Part shown: in pieces, positions 1 to 9,715 of the stretch
How the letters are laid out: each line of letters starts with the position of its first letter
Numbering within the stretch: the stretch's first letter is position 1
Assembly (NCBI GenBank): GCA_030374765.1
Contig: JARGXX010000096.1
Coordinates: 372,001-436,000 of the forward strand
Length of the DNA: 64,000 nucleotides
Direction: 5' to 3'
From: Agarophyton chilense
Taxonomy: Eukaryota > Rhodophyta > Florideophyceae > Gracilariales > Gracilariaceae
Program-made: the position numbers and the translations under genes
The notes under the pieces: model-generated
Seen by the model: only the letters and a program-made list of their open reading frames with translations
What the model was told of the DNA's origin: nothing
Database searches by the model: none

Positions 1-2774
1 TCTGCGACGCTCCAAGCGATAGCAACGCCATCTACCGTGCTGGTTCCGCGACCGATCTCATCCAACAAAACAAGGCTAGTCGACGTGACATTGGACAAAA
101 TACATGCTGTTTCCGCCATTTCCACCTGAAATGTACTCCGCCCCCGAGCGAGATCATCGACAGCACCGACCCGAGTGAAAATTCTATCACAGATGCTCAT
201 TGTGGCCGAACGAGCTGGTACAAAACAGCCACTTTGCGCCATAATACAAATCAGGCCAATGCTCCGCAACGCACAACTCTTTCCGGCTGCATTGGGTCCG
301 CAGAGGATCATCAAATCCATATCATTGGATAGTGAGCTTTGCCCGATATGGAATGAATTGGGGACATAGCTCTTTCCAATGGGTAACGTCTGCTCGACAA
401 CAGGGTGTCGCGCGTCTTCCAGTTCAAGAATGCGAGTGTCCGCGGGCAGCATTTGAGGTCTTACATAGCCTTTTTCTTCTGCTATTTCTGCGAAGCCAGC
501 GAGAACATCAATGGAAGCAATTTGTCGCCCAAGTTGCCTCAAGTCGTGTACGTACTCTGCCAATCTGTTTCGCAATTGCTCGAACAGTCTCAACTCAAGT
601 ATCAAAACTTCTGCAAACGCAAAATTATGTGACAGCTCCCAGTCTTTCAGCTGCTTGAAGCGAAACCTAAGCTCCGCTTTGGTGCTTTGCACTCTATCAT
701 ATCCAAGTTTGCTGAAATACATAGGGTCCTCATTCATGATCTTTTCTCCAACAGATCGGGGGATTCTGAGTACATAACCTGTACTCTTAATGTGCTTTAT
801 GCGCAACGTTTCAATGGAAGTTCGTTGCTTCTCCTGCTCTTCTAGCATAGAAATCCAAGACTGCGGTTCACGAATCTTTTTGCGAAGAATGTCCAATTGT
901 TCATTGTATCCATCGCGAAAGATTCTTGTGCCCCCAAGATCCCAGTTTTCCTTAGATATGTTTCCGCTTTGGATTGCCAACGCACTAGGAACATATGATG
1001 GAGCTGGGTCAATAATAACATCCGTCACTTGTCTCGCTAATGTGATCAGTTCGTCATGAACAGGGGAGCATACATCGTTGATGTAGTTATCGTTTTGTGT
1101 CAATTCCTCAACAACATTATTTTCCAAACACCGCCAAACAAGGGATAATATGGTTGGTACTTGTAAAATTGATTCACAAAGCCATCTCATCTCCCTTGGA
1201 GTGGTTCTTCCGGTGCATATTCGACCCCCAAGTCGTTCTAAGTCGGCAAAGTTCTTCATTACATTTTGTAAAACTTGTCTGGTGTTATTTTCATCCCAAA
1301 GCAGGCCCTGTACAACCGTCTGTCGCTGATTAATGAGACTTAGACATGAGGAGGGGGCGAGAAGCCATGATCGCAAACATCGGGCCCCCATCGATGTGGT
1401 GGTTCGATCAATCGCCCATTGAAGAGAACGTTCCTTTACTCCGTCTCGAACAGTCTCTATTATTTCAAGATTCTTCAAACAAGCAGCATCCAATAGCATA
1501 GCCTGTGATGGAGAGAAAAGATGCAAAGCGCTTAACGGCATAGGCGAACCTCCGTGCTCTTGGTCTTTGCAGACAGTCATCTGCTGAACATATTTTATTA
1601 GAGCTGAGGCAGCCTGTGTACAAAACGGTCGTGTACGGCAATCAAGCGATTCGACATGATCAACTTGTTGAAGCTGAGCCAAAATACGCTCTGCGTCTGG
1701 AAGCGGTGTATTTTGACGATGAAGTACCACTGCGAAAGAGGAGGCATTCAAAATAGACGACACATGTGAACGAAAGTGTCCACTATCCGACTCTATGGTA
1801 AGCAATATTTCCACAGGTGTGATGGTAGCCAAAAGACGTTGTAGCTGATCGAAAGATGAACCATCTGTAGCTTTGAACTCTCCGGTAGAAACATCAGCAT
1901 AGGAGAACCCGAATTGGCATTGCATCTCAGATGATTCATCATTGGCACGTGCAGGCCTAACAACAACCGATGCGATGTAAGAGCTGTAGTTCGATTGTAG
2001 TAAAGCCTCGTCGCAAGCAGTTCCAGGAGTGATTAATCGGGTGACTGCACGTTTGACGAGCTTTCCAGTTTGAGTTTGGGCAGCACTTTCGACCTGGTCT
2101 ACTACTGCAACAGTTAGATTTTTTTCAATTAGAAGCTTTATCTTCTCATCCACACAATAGTGTGGCACGCCCGCCATTGGTACTTTTGTTCCCAAGGCTT
2201 TCCCAGCATCCTTTGAAGTGAGAGCAATCTCACACACAGACGAAAGGGTATACGCATCTTCAAAGAAACTTTCGAAAAAATCTCCGACCCGATAAAGAAG
2301 GACAAGTGAGTCATCACGAGGTGTATGCAGTCTTTCAAGTAAAGAATGCTTTGTTTCGACGTAATGTTGCATCATGGGCGACAATAATTGGACATTAACA
2401 TTTTCCGTAGATAGATCCCCTTCGATGGTAGAATTCTGTATCTTGGGTACGGATAAAGAGCTGTTTACAGAATGGCTTGAAAAAGTTCGTGCGACCTGGA
2501 GGTGTAATGGAAAGGGAGAAAGGAAAGATATCTTAGGCAGAAGACCGCCTGGAAAAAAAGTGCCCCGCCATAGTCTCCCGTCCAGGCGACGTCCAATCCA
2601 TGGCGACGCCGGAATGGGCAGCCAGGGCGTAGAGAAAGCCGTAATCCCGTTGGTGTTTGCATTTCGTACCATTACCTTGACAATGAAGCTGGAAAGTTGA
2701 ATTCTTGAACTGGGTTCTGTTCGACCCCACAATTCTAAACCAACCCGTGCCGTGCCCCTCGGTCTGAAACGCAT
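1..2774 (-). CDS. mutS: MutS-family DNA mismatch repair protein, cyanobacterial type, C-terminus beyond window
   Basis: One uninterrupted minus-strand frame runs from an ATG at 2774 to the window edge, with a stop upstream at 2793-2795. The MutS mismatch-binding domain begins near MMQHYVETKHS and continues with LYRVGDFFESFFEDA and TSKDAG. The ATPase P-loop GPNAAGKS lies at 276-299, and Walker B with the MutS signature LLDEIGRGTSTVDG lies at about 25-70. The P-loop context (GPNAAGKSC, then RSIGLICIMAQSG) and the N-terminal block resemble cyanobacterial MutS more than eukaryotic MSH2-MSH6 or plant MSH1, judged from memory of the families. About 130 residues precede the MutS core. They are rich in Ser, Arg and Pro and poor in acids, which suggests plastid or mitochondrial targeting. 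A second ATG at 2672 is an alternative start. Roughly the last 100-150 residues are missing. No intron is seen. The role is recognition of DNA mispairs with ATP-driven conformational switching, probably in an organelle. Confidence 0.93.
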   Translation of the reverse strand, partial: MRFRPRGTARVGLELWGRTEPSSRIQLSSFIVKVMVRNANTNGITAFSTPWLPIPASPWIGRRLDGRLWRGTFFPGGLLPKISFLSPFPLHLQVARTFSSHSVNSSLSVPKIQNSTIEGDLSTENVNVQLLSPMMQHYVETKHSLLERLHTPRDDSLVLLYRVGDFFESFFEDAYTLSSVCEIALTSKDAGKALGTKVPMAGVPHYCVDEKIKLLIEKNLTVAVVDQVESAAQTQTGKLVKRAVTRLITPGTACDEALLQSNYSSYIASVVVRPARANDESSEMQCQFGFSYADVSTGEFKATDGSSFDQLQRLLATITPVEILLTIESDSGHFRSHVSSILNASSFAVVLHRQNTPLPDAERILAQLQQVDHVESLDCRTRPFCTQAASALIKYVQQMTVCKDQEHGGSPMPLSALHLFSPSQAMLLDAACLKNLEIIETVRDGVKERSLQWAIDRTTTSMGARCLRSWLLAPSSCLSLINQRQTVVQGLLWDENNTRQVLQNVMKNFADLERLGGRICTGRTTPREMRWLCESILQVPTILSLVWRCLENNVVEELTQNDNYINDVCSPVHDELITLARQVTDVIIDPAPSYVPSALAIQSGNISKENWDLGGTRIFRDGYNEQLDILRKKIREPQSWISMLEEQEKQRTSIETLRIKHIKSTGYVLRIPRSVGEKIMNEDPMYFSKLGYDRVQSTKAELRFRFKQLKDWELSHNFAFAEVLILELRLFEQLRNRLAEYVHDLRQLGRQIASIDVLAGFAEIAEEKGYVRPQMLPADTRILELEDARHPVVEQTLPIGKSYVPNSFHIGQSSLSNDMDLMILCGPNAAGKSCALRSIGLICIMAQSGCFVPARSATMSICDRIFTRVGAVDDLARGRSTFQVEMAETACILSNVTSTSLVLLDEIGRGTSTVDGVAIAWSVA

Positions 2775-3970
2775 ATATTCGTTTTCAAAGTACTATCGTA
2801 CGACCCCCTCAATGTTGAGATCAAGTCTCAGTGCCATGGATCTAAGTGTCTGACCGCCACCAATGCGTCAACTCAACACGTGTCTTGTCGTTTTGATTTC
2901 AAGGCTGGCTGCCGTTTGTTCTAGTGCACCTGCATGAAGAGGGGATGTAGGGTTGTTTCCACACTGCCTCCGCTTTGTTATTTGGCTTGCCAATAACCTC
3001 AAGAACTAAAGTACAATGCCCCCACAGACATAATCAAGCGTTGCCCGTTAAAGATTTTTCTGTTTAGATAACGGTATGAATAGTTTCGTGCCCTTCTGTC
3101 TCTCAAAAAAAATTTGAAATGGTATTTCTAACGACTTCCGTTCTACCTTCGTAGATTTCCTCACTTTCACATCGAGGGAATATTAAATTCAGTTTCTACT
3201 TTATAAACACATGAAAACCACCTAACGGGTACATTTACTTATTGAGAGGAATTCTGGGCACAAGTCAACAAACAACTTCCTGAAGAATTGTGAGGGAATG
3301 TCTTGGGGTCGATAAGGGCTTTTCGGAAAATTTTCCGGAGCTACTGTATTTCATTGGGTTGGACGCTGAATCTCGGTATGCTAAGATTGGGACTTTCCTT
3401 CAATTTGGTGCCAAGGTGTCTCTCTTACGACACCCTTTCATTTTTAGCAGTTTACATGAGTAATGGATGTCTCTTCGAAGATGTATGAAAAGTTTGAAAA
3501 GGACAGCCCACAGGAACCGCTGATACGTTAAATTTTCTTAGCCATTCAAAGATTAAATAATTTCGCCAATATGGCAGTCGCAGGTAATACAAAAGTCTCG
3601 AATGAGGCCAACCTAAACTCCAACTAGGATATTGTTTTCATTAAAGAGCATCAACGATCAACCTCCTGTGAAAATGTTAATGTAGAACAGAACGATATAT
3701 GGTCATGGTCAGTGAAACTTTTTTTCGAGATGAACATTCGTATTAAAACTGAAGGCTTCACTTACACCCTATGTAGTTCATGATTATCAAAACAGGATGA
3801 AAAGAAAACATAAATTGCAAGTTAGACCTGAATTCGATTCATGTTCTTCGAAACAGTACGATGTTTGATGCTGTTACTTACGCTGCAAGTTTCAATAGTT
3901 CGCAATATTCCCAACACAGAAATAAAATGAAAACGAACCGAATAGGTCAGTATGAAGAACTGGGAATTCG
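2775..3970. other. intergenic, no gene recognised
   Basis: This AT-rich stretch separates the start of the MutS gene from the 3' end of NDUFS2, both on the minus strand. Only short ORFs with no recognisable family are present. It should contain the MutS promoter and possibly a last, small NDUFS2 exon, but I could not find a convincing one. Confidence 0.5.
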
Positions 3971-5727
3971 CTACGTACACCTCATATTCGTCGATAATAC
4001 GTACAATACAATGTCCTGTGTTCCGATGATGGTCACCGCGTCAGCTACCATGTGTCCTTTTCCCATCATGTTCAGAGCCGAAAGATGCGCAAACCCTGGC
4101 GCTCGAATACCGCACCTGTATGGACGATTAGTACCATTCGACACTAAATAGACTCCAAACTCTCCCTTTGGAGCTTCAACAGCAGTGTAAGTATCCCCAG
4201 CAGGTACAGAGAACCCTTCAGAATAGAGCTTGAAGTGATGAATGAGTGCTTCCATTGATTGCTTCATATTCTCACGTGAAGGAGGTGAAATCTTACGGTC
4301 ATCTACCTTGATTTCTCCTTCGGGCATTTGGTTAAGGCACTGAACAATGATATCCAAAGATTGTCTCATTTCCTCTACTCGGATAAGATAACGGTCATAA
4401 CAGTCTCCGTTGATGCCAACTGGGATCTTAAAGTTAACAAACTCATAGGCATCGTACGGTTGCGCCTTTCGTAAATCCCATGACACGCCAGATCCCCGAA
4501 GCATGGGTCCTGAGAATCCCCAATCAAGAGCCTCTGCGGCAGTAACTACGCCAATGTCGACAAGTCTTTGCTTCCAGATGCGATTTCCAGTCAACATTTC
4601 TTCAATTTCATCAATTCTAGAAACAAAAGACTTGCAGAAAGCATAAATATCATCCATGAGCCCGAGAGGAATGTCTTGAGCAACGCCACCTGGTCTAACA
4701 TATGCTGAATGTAGGCGAGCACCTGAGACTCGTTCGTAGAACTCCATGAGCTTTTCTCTTTCTTCAAAAGCCCACAGAAACGGAGTCAAAGCACCTACAT
4801 CCATTCCCTAGTATCACATAAAGGTGGCGGCAACAATGAAGGAAACGGTTAATTCGCGCTCACGTATAACCGCAAGTGAATGAGATGTAGCGCATACGTA
4901 CATGACATCCGACTGCGAGAAGATGGTTTAGAATACGAGTGATCTCCGCGAAAAGTGTTCGAATATACTTGGCGCGCATCGGAACCTCAATCTGAAGCAG
5001 TTTTTCGACAGCCAGAGAATAGCATTGTTCCTGAGCCATCATGGACACATAGTCCAAACGATCAAAATACGGAAGCGCTTGGAGGTAGGTTTTGTACTCG
5101 ATTAGTTTTTCTGTACCGCGGTGTAGAAGGCCTACATGAGGGTCTAATTTGACGGCGACTTCGCCATCAAGTTCTAGCACGAGACGGAGCACTCCGTGAG
5201 CAGCTTCGTTCGCAAATCCGGAGATAGTTAGCTTGGTATTTATTCCAAAACAGGACGACTCGTGCGCGATTCCAGAGTAAATACAGCAGTAGGCAACTTA
5301 CCCTTCAATAACAAAAAACATTAAGGCATTGCAACAAACAATAAATGGATGATTGCATAGTTCGTTTTGTTAGAAATCAGCAACTCAACGAAATTGTGCC
5401 GTGGGTAGCATGCTAGCTTTTCAAGACGCTGGCTTTTAAAGAAAGGAGAGAGCATACCGGGTGCTGTGGACCAAAATTGAGCGTAAAGTTTCGGATATCG
5501 AGCTGTTTTTCTCGATCAGCACGCATACGAGCAAGTTCGTGAGGCTCAAGCTGATCAAAATGAACATCACCAGCCACATTGTTCACCGCGGAGTCGATGT
5601 AGTGCGGGTCAGCCTTTTTCGAAGAGCCACCCGTCGCCAACTGACCCCCTCCCGTTGCCAGGGCGCGCACATTGGAGCAGCTTTGGTGAGAGATGGAACC
5701 GAAACGAGAAGCGAATGTGCGCAACAT
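3971..5727 (-). CDS. NDUFS2: NADH dehydrogenase (ubiquinone) iron-sulfur protein 2 (49 kDa, Nad7-type), nuclear, intron-containing
   Basis: Complex I core subunit of the quinone-binding module in the inner mitochondrial membrane. Exon 1 (5727-5458) starts [11 protein letters not shown], a basic Ser/Arg-rich presequence, and ends in NFGPQHP. Exon 2 (about 5203-4902) carries [27 protein letters not shown] and a [10 protein letters not shown] segment. Exon 3 (4807-3971) carries [34 protein letters not shown], the [13 protein letters not shown] region, and IGTQDIV near the end. Intron 2 (4901-4808, 94 nt) is a clean GTACGT...TAG. The intron 1 junction is irregular. The family normally ends IGTQDIVFGEVDR. 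Here the reading frame continues instead with an unrelated tail that begins with another GTACGTAT, the same octamer as the intron 2 donor. A third intron and a tiny last exon are therefore likely, and the printed 3' end at 3971 is provisional. Confidence 0.93.
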
Positions 5728-6069
5728 GGTATTGGTCGTCGGGGCGGTGTCCTGAAGATAAATGAGCTGAGCAGGGCGGAGCGGTTTCGAGGTCAGTGAG
5801 GACGTGAGGAGTAGCTTGCGGGTTGTGTAGCGCGATGAGGGAGGTGTGTGTTGCATCCGATGAGGTATTGAAATTCTGGTAGTGCGTCCCAGGGCAATCG
5901 AATGGTCTGACTTCCATTTACAGTGACCACTGTAAAGCAAACGAAAAAGCCGCTCTTCGGAAACCTCACATGGCTTTCAGCGGAAACTATTTGCGACGGA
6001 CGAGTGATGAGAGAGTGAGATATCTGGACAACTGCGCCTGCGCGTGAGGGAAAGCTAAGGTGCGTCATA
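5728..6069. other. upstream region of NDUFS2
   Basis: About 340 bp between the NDUFS2 start and the left end of the Tc1-type transposon. ORFs here are extensions of the NDUFS2 frame or its shadows. It is the presumed promoter and 5' UTR of NDUFS2; no defined element is recognised. Confidence 0.4.
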
Positions 6070-6199
6070 CAGTGCGTTTCAAAAACATATCCCTTTACAA
6101 AAACTGCGCCAAAAAGGCATTTCACGTACTGTAGAGCACATTTCACAACAAATAAAAACCACTAAGTCAATAACACTGTTTCAAAAGTATATCCTTTAT
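6070..6199 (+). repeat. left terminal inverted repeat with outer and inner motif
   Basis: The outer copy at 6070-6095 and the inner copy at 6174-6199 both contain GTTTCAAAA followed by ATATCC. They pair with the right-hand copies in inverted orientation. They are probably transposase binding sites. Confidence 0.75.
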
Positions 6200-6217
6200 A
6201 CAATCATTCGCTCAATT

Positions 6218-7213
6218 ATGGCTCGTGGCGCACCTCTGACACGCTCTGAACAGCTCGAAATCATGGAATTAGTAGGTCAGGGTATGATTCCAGCAGATAT
6301 AGCCCGAAAACTCAAGCGCAGCCCAAAAACAATCAGCAACTTCATCAAAAACCCCGCTACATACGGAACAAAGCGTTCAACCGGCCGTCCTACGGCACTA
6401 TCCCCGGCCGATAAGCGCGGAATTAAGCGAGAACTATGTCGCAACACTTCATCTTGCGGGAAAATTGTCAAAAACCTAAATTTGCCTCTATCAAGATCTA
6501 CAATATGGCGTGAAGTCAACCGTCAAAATTTGTTCAAGTACACAAAAATGAGGAAAACTTTTTTTTTAAAAGATAATCACAAGAAAAGTCGAGTTGAATG
6601 GTGTGCTCAAAAGGCTTATTGGAAAACTGAATGGAATAATGTTATCTTTTCCGACGAAAAAAAGTTTAACCTTGATGGTCCAGATTGCTATAAATTTTAT
6701 TGGCATGATCTACGAAAAGAAAAGAAGGAATTTGTGACTAGGCATTCAGGAGGCGCATCAGTAATGGTTTGGGCTGGAATCTCCACTAAAGGAGCAACTG
6801 ATATGGCTTTTGTTGAAACTACAATGAACTCTGAGAAGTATGCTGAGGTTCTAGAAAACTATCTTTTACCTTTTTCATACTGTATGCATGGAGAAGAATT
6901 CATTTTTCAGCAAGATAATGCACCTGTGCATAAGTCTAATTTTATGAAACAGTGGTTCAATAGTCTAAATATGTCGGTTATGGAATGGCCTGCGCGCTCT
7001 CCTGACCTCAACCCTATCGAAAACATTTGGGGAATGTTGGCCCGAATGGTTTATGGGCAAGGAAGGCAATTTGATACAGTTTTTGATCTGAAAAATTGTA
7101 TCAAAGATTGTTGGGAAAAGATTGACTGTAATGCCATCAATCCTTTTATAGAATCAATGCCAAAGCGTTGTATAAGTGTTATACAGGCTAAAGGAGCAAA
7201 AATAAACTACTGA
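6218..7213 (+). CDS. Tc1/mariner superfamily transposase (DD34E)
   Basis: 331 codons starting MARGAPLTRSEQ. The N-terminus holds a helix-turn-helix of the Tc1 type (EIMELVGQGMIPADIARKLK...ISNFI) followed by a second DNA-binding region ending in STIWREV. The catalytic triad is readable: D in VIFSDEKKF, D in FQQDNAPVHKS, and E in SPDLNPIENIWG, with 34 residues between the second D and the E, the Tc1 spacing. No stop or frameshift interrupts it and the length is normal for the family. The enzyme cuts and pastes the surrounding element into TA sites. Intact coding plus intact ends suggest recent activity. The mobile element itself sits between NDUFS2 and the parvulin gene. Confidence 0.95.
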   Translation: MARGAPLTRSEQLEIMELVGQGMIPADIARKLKRSPKTISNFIKNPATYGTKRSTGRPTALSPADKRGIKRELCRNTSSCGKIVKNLNLPLSRSTIWREVNRQNLFKYTKMRKTFFLKDNHKKSRVEWCAQKAYWKTEWNNVIFSDEKKFNLDGPDCYKFYWHDLRKEKKEFVTRHSGGASVMVWAGISTKGATDMAFVETTMNSEKYAEVLENYLLPFSYCMHGEEFIFQQDNAPVHKSNFMKQWFNSLNMSVMEWPARSPDLNPIENIWGMLARMVYGQGRQFDTVFDLKNCIKDCWEKIDCNAINPFIESMPKRCISVIQAKGAKINY

Positions 7214-7241
7214 ACTCGCGTTAGAATAAAAAGGATGCAAT

Positions 7242-7369
7242 AAAGGTTATGATTTTGAAACAGTTTTTTTACTTGAAAATTTTTTCACACTGATTTTGTT
7301 AGTTTTACTGTAGCCAAAACGTCGATTTTTGGAAAATTTGCGCGAGGGATATGATTTTGAAACAGACTT
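7242..7369 (-). repeat. right terminal inverted repeat with outer and inner motif
   Basis: The inner copy at 7242-7266 and the outer copy at 7345-7369 match the left end on the opposite strand (GTTTCAAAATCATA core). The outer copy abuts the TA at 7370-7371. Confidence 0.75.
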
Positions 7370-7512
7370 TACTACAGACTGGAGTAGCGAACACCGGCGC
7401 CACCATTTTCCTTGTGCCACACGCATTTTTGACATACTCACTCACATCTATCTAGAATCCGTCTGCTGCGCGCTCGTCGTTCGTATTTCTGTAGGAACCA
7501 AGTGCGGAAAAC

Positions 7513-7956
7513 ATGGGAAAGAAGGGGGGCAAGGGAGCCGGTTCGAGCTCGGGTGGAGGAAAGGGAAAAGGGCAAGCCGGTCCAAGCAATGCGAGCAAGG
7601 GCGGAAAGGCAGGCGGGAAAGGCGGTAAAGGCGGAAAAGAAGACATGAAAAATTGCAACCACGTCAAAGCTCGTCACATCCTCTGCGAAAAATACGGAAA
7701 GATTGATGAGGCGTATACAGAGCTGAAGGAAAAATACCCCGGCAAGATTCCCCCTGCTAAGTTTGGAGAGATTGCTAAAAAGTATAGCGAATGCTCTTCA
7801 GCCAATTCTGGGGGTAATTTGGGCTGGTTTCCTCGCGGAAAGATGGTTGGTGCATTTGAGGAAAAGGCTTTTAACACTGCGCCTGGAGAGGTCACTGCCC
7901 CGTTTAAGAGCAGCGCTGGGTACCATATTGTACTCGTTGAGGGTCGTAAGATGTAG
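7513..7956 (+). CDS. PIN4: parvulin-type peptidyl-prolyl cis-trans isomerase (Par14/PIN4-like)
   Basis: 147 codons. The first ~45 residues are almost only Gly, Lys, Ser and Ala (MGKKGGKGAG...), like the basic, disordered N-tail of animal Par14/PIN4, which binds DNA and ribosomal precursor particles. The parvulin domain follows: VKARHILCEKYGKIDEA, then FGEIAKKYSECSSA, GGNLGWFPRGKMV, FEEKAFNTAPGEV and the C-terminal GYHIVLVEGRK. Both parvulin histidines (ARHIL and GYHIV) are present. There is no WW domain, so this is not a Pin1-type phospho-specific enzyme. The gene has no intron and starts at the first ATG after the transposon. The likely role is prolyl isomerisation in the nucleus or in ribosome assembly. 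Confidence 0.93.
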   Translation: MGKKGGKGAGSSSGGGKGKGQAGPSNASKGGKAGGKGGKGGKEDMKNCNHVKARHILCEKYGKIDEAYTELKEKYPGKIPPAKFGEIAKKYSECSSANSGGNLGWFPRGKMVGAFEEKAFNTAPGEVTAPFKSSAGYHIVLVEGRKM

Positions 7957-9715
7957 GCTACAGCTTTATCTGCTTATTGAAAGTGTTTCACATGTGACAA
8001 TATTCAAATGTGGTCGCACCTGAACAAAAACTTCTTTTTAGCTAAGCTATTCCGAGCACAAAGCCCCAGTCGCGCCCGCCACCTCACTTGCCTTCGCCTC
8101 ATTTGTACGGAAAGCGCTCCTCATCTACAAACCCCGGGCCCTCGTCAACAGAAATCCAACGACATCAACTTTTCGCGAAACAACTTTGGAATTACGGAGC
8201 TGTCCCACTCGAATATCCCAATGAAAATTAGAAGTTACCGTTATCTTGCTCGTGAATCATCTGAATGTTATTCCGTTCCCTTTATTGGCACGGCCTCCGT
8301 GTTCTTTGGGAAAAGTGCGATGAGAGCCAACGCGTTCATGTAAGAATGGCCCGGAGTTTTCGCGCCTCCAACAGGACTGCCTCCTACGTCACCATATAGA
8401 GGAACTGCCTTTGTCATCTCAAGAGCATTCTCATTCAAGGATGGTACCCACGTACCTCTTCACCTCCAGAACAGCACATTAACGTTGCGATGCAGTGGGC
8501 CTTCGCAAAGTGGTATTTCGTAACTCTGGCGACAATACCTTTTTTCTCTTTTCAGATTCTTGGTACTTTTTGGTACACGTTCCTATCTTTCGCGGTTGAC
8601 TTTATCATCGAAAGAAGGCACCCAAAGAATCGGTGAATCGGTGCATTTGATTCACAATTTGCACCGGTTAGATGTTTCACGTATCGTGAGCACCCAGTAA
8701 ATCTCTCGTGCAGAGCAGTTGAAAAGTTTGAATCGCCTACTCGTTAAGGAATCCTTACTGAAGAGGTGTAGCAAAGGCCACTGAACATTTGACGTGATCA
8801 CTTTAGTATCCAATTTTACCGACCAAAACAAAACACCAGTGGGGTTGTAAGATATAACTTTCAAGTTGTAACAGCAACATAGCCTAACTTAATTGAGCCA
8901 CGTGAATAATGGGCGAACCAGTCTTTGCTAGGCGCTGATGGTGAAAACAGTTCTGTTCACGCTCCAAGGAAGTATCAGGTGCCTTCAGCAGCCCCCGTAA
9001 CCTGTTTGCACGCGGCCCACTCAAGATGTAGACAGAAGTTGGCTTGTGGAAAAATTCTTCTCTGAACTCAGCAAATTTCTTTAGCATGAATCACGAGGAA
9101 CCTATCAACTCTAAAAGTTATCCGTAGAATGGCTACGAACGTCTTAGACACACTGCAAACGTTTTGAAACACCATAAATACTTTTAAGAACTGTACGTAC
9201 TGCTCATGCCCCACGCCAAGAGAAAAATAGATGGCCAATACTTATCGTATCGGTCTGAACAGCAGAGCTACGGAAGCTACATTTTTCTGACTACATCTCA
9301 GAACATCATTACAGTTGCTTGAAAAACCGTGCGAAAACTGCGATGGGAGTTTCACAATACATTTTTGACAGGCCCTATCTTCAAGAAGAAATCTAGGGTC
9401 GAATTCAAAAGCAGAAGTGGGCTTCTGGCATGTTGACGCCTTAGCATTGACCTGTTTCTGTGATGCTAGTACAGTTTACACTCAAAGGTCACCGGATGAT
9501 TTGTGGGGCTTCTTTTGGTACTCGTCCCTTTCGCATCGTTCGTCCTGTTTGGACCGCATACGAAGGGACTAGGCAGGGACTGCCTACTTGTGGCAATGAC
9601 GTCGATTGTAAAATGGAGCTTTCAGCAGTTGTACCAGACGATTACTTAAAGATTTTTCTTTACTCCGATTGCATACGTCATTGTAGCAACGCCCACATCA
9701 ATTGGAGAAGACAAG
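7957..9715. other. long intergenic region, no gene recognised
   Basis: About 1.76 kb between the parvulin stop and the Hint-protein start. Several short ORFs on both strands show no family resemblance and no shared frame. The promoter of the downstream secreted protein gene should lie in the last few hundred bases; no clear TATA box was chosen. Confidence 0.45.

Larger units (their letters stand above)
6070..7369 (+). mobile_element. Tc1-type DNA transposon, about 1.3 kb, apparently intact
   Basis: The element is bounded by TA dinucleotides (6068-6069 and 7370-7371), the target duplication expected for Tc1/mariner. Its outer ends match as inverted repeats: CAGTGCGTTTCAAAAACATA on the left and, read on the minus strand, AAGTCTGTTTCAAAATCATA on the right. 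A second copy of the GTTTCAAAA...ATCCTTT motif sits inward at both ends (6174-6199 and 7242-7266), giving the inverted-repeat/direct-repeat layout known from several Tc1 families. It carries one uninterrupted transposase gene. Confidence 0.88.
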
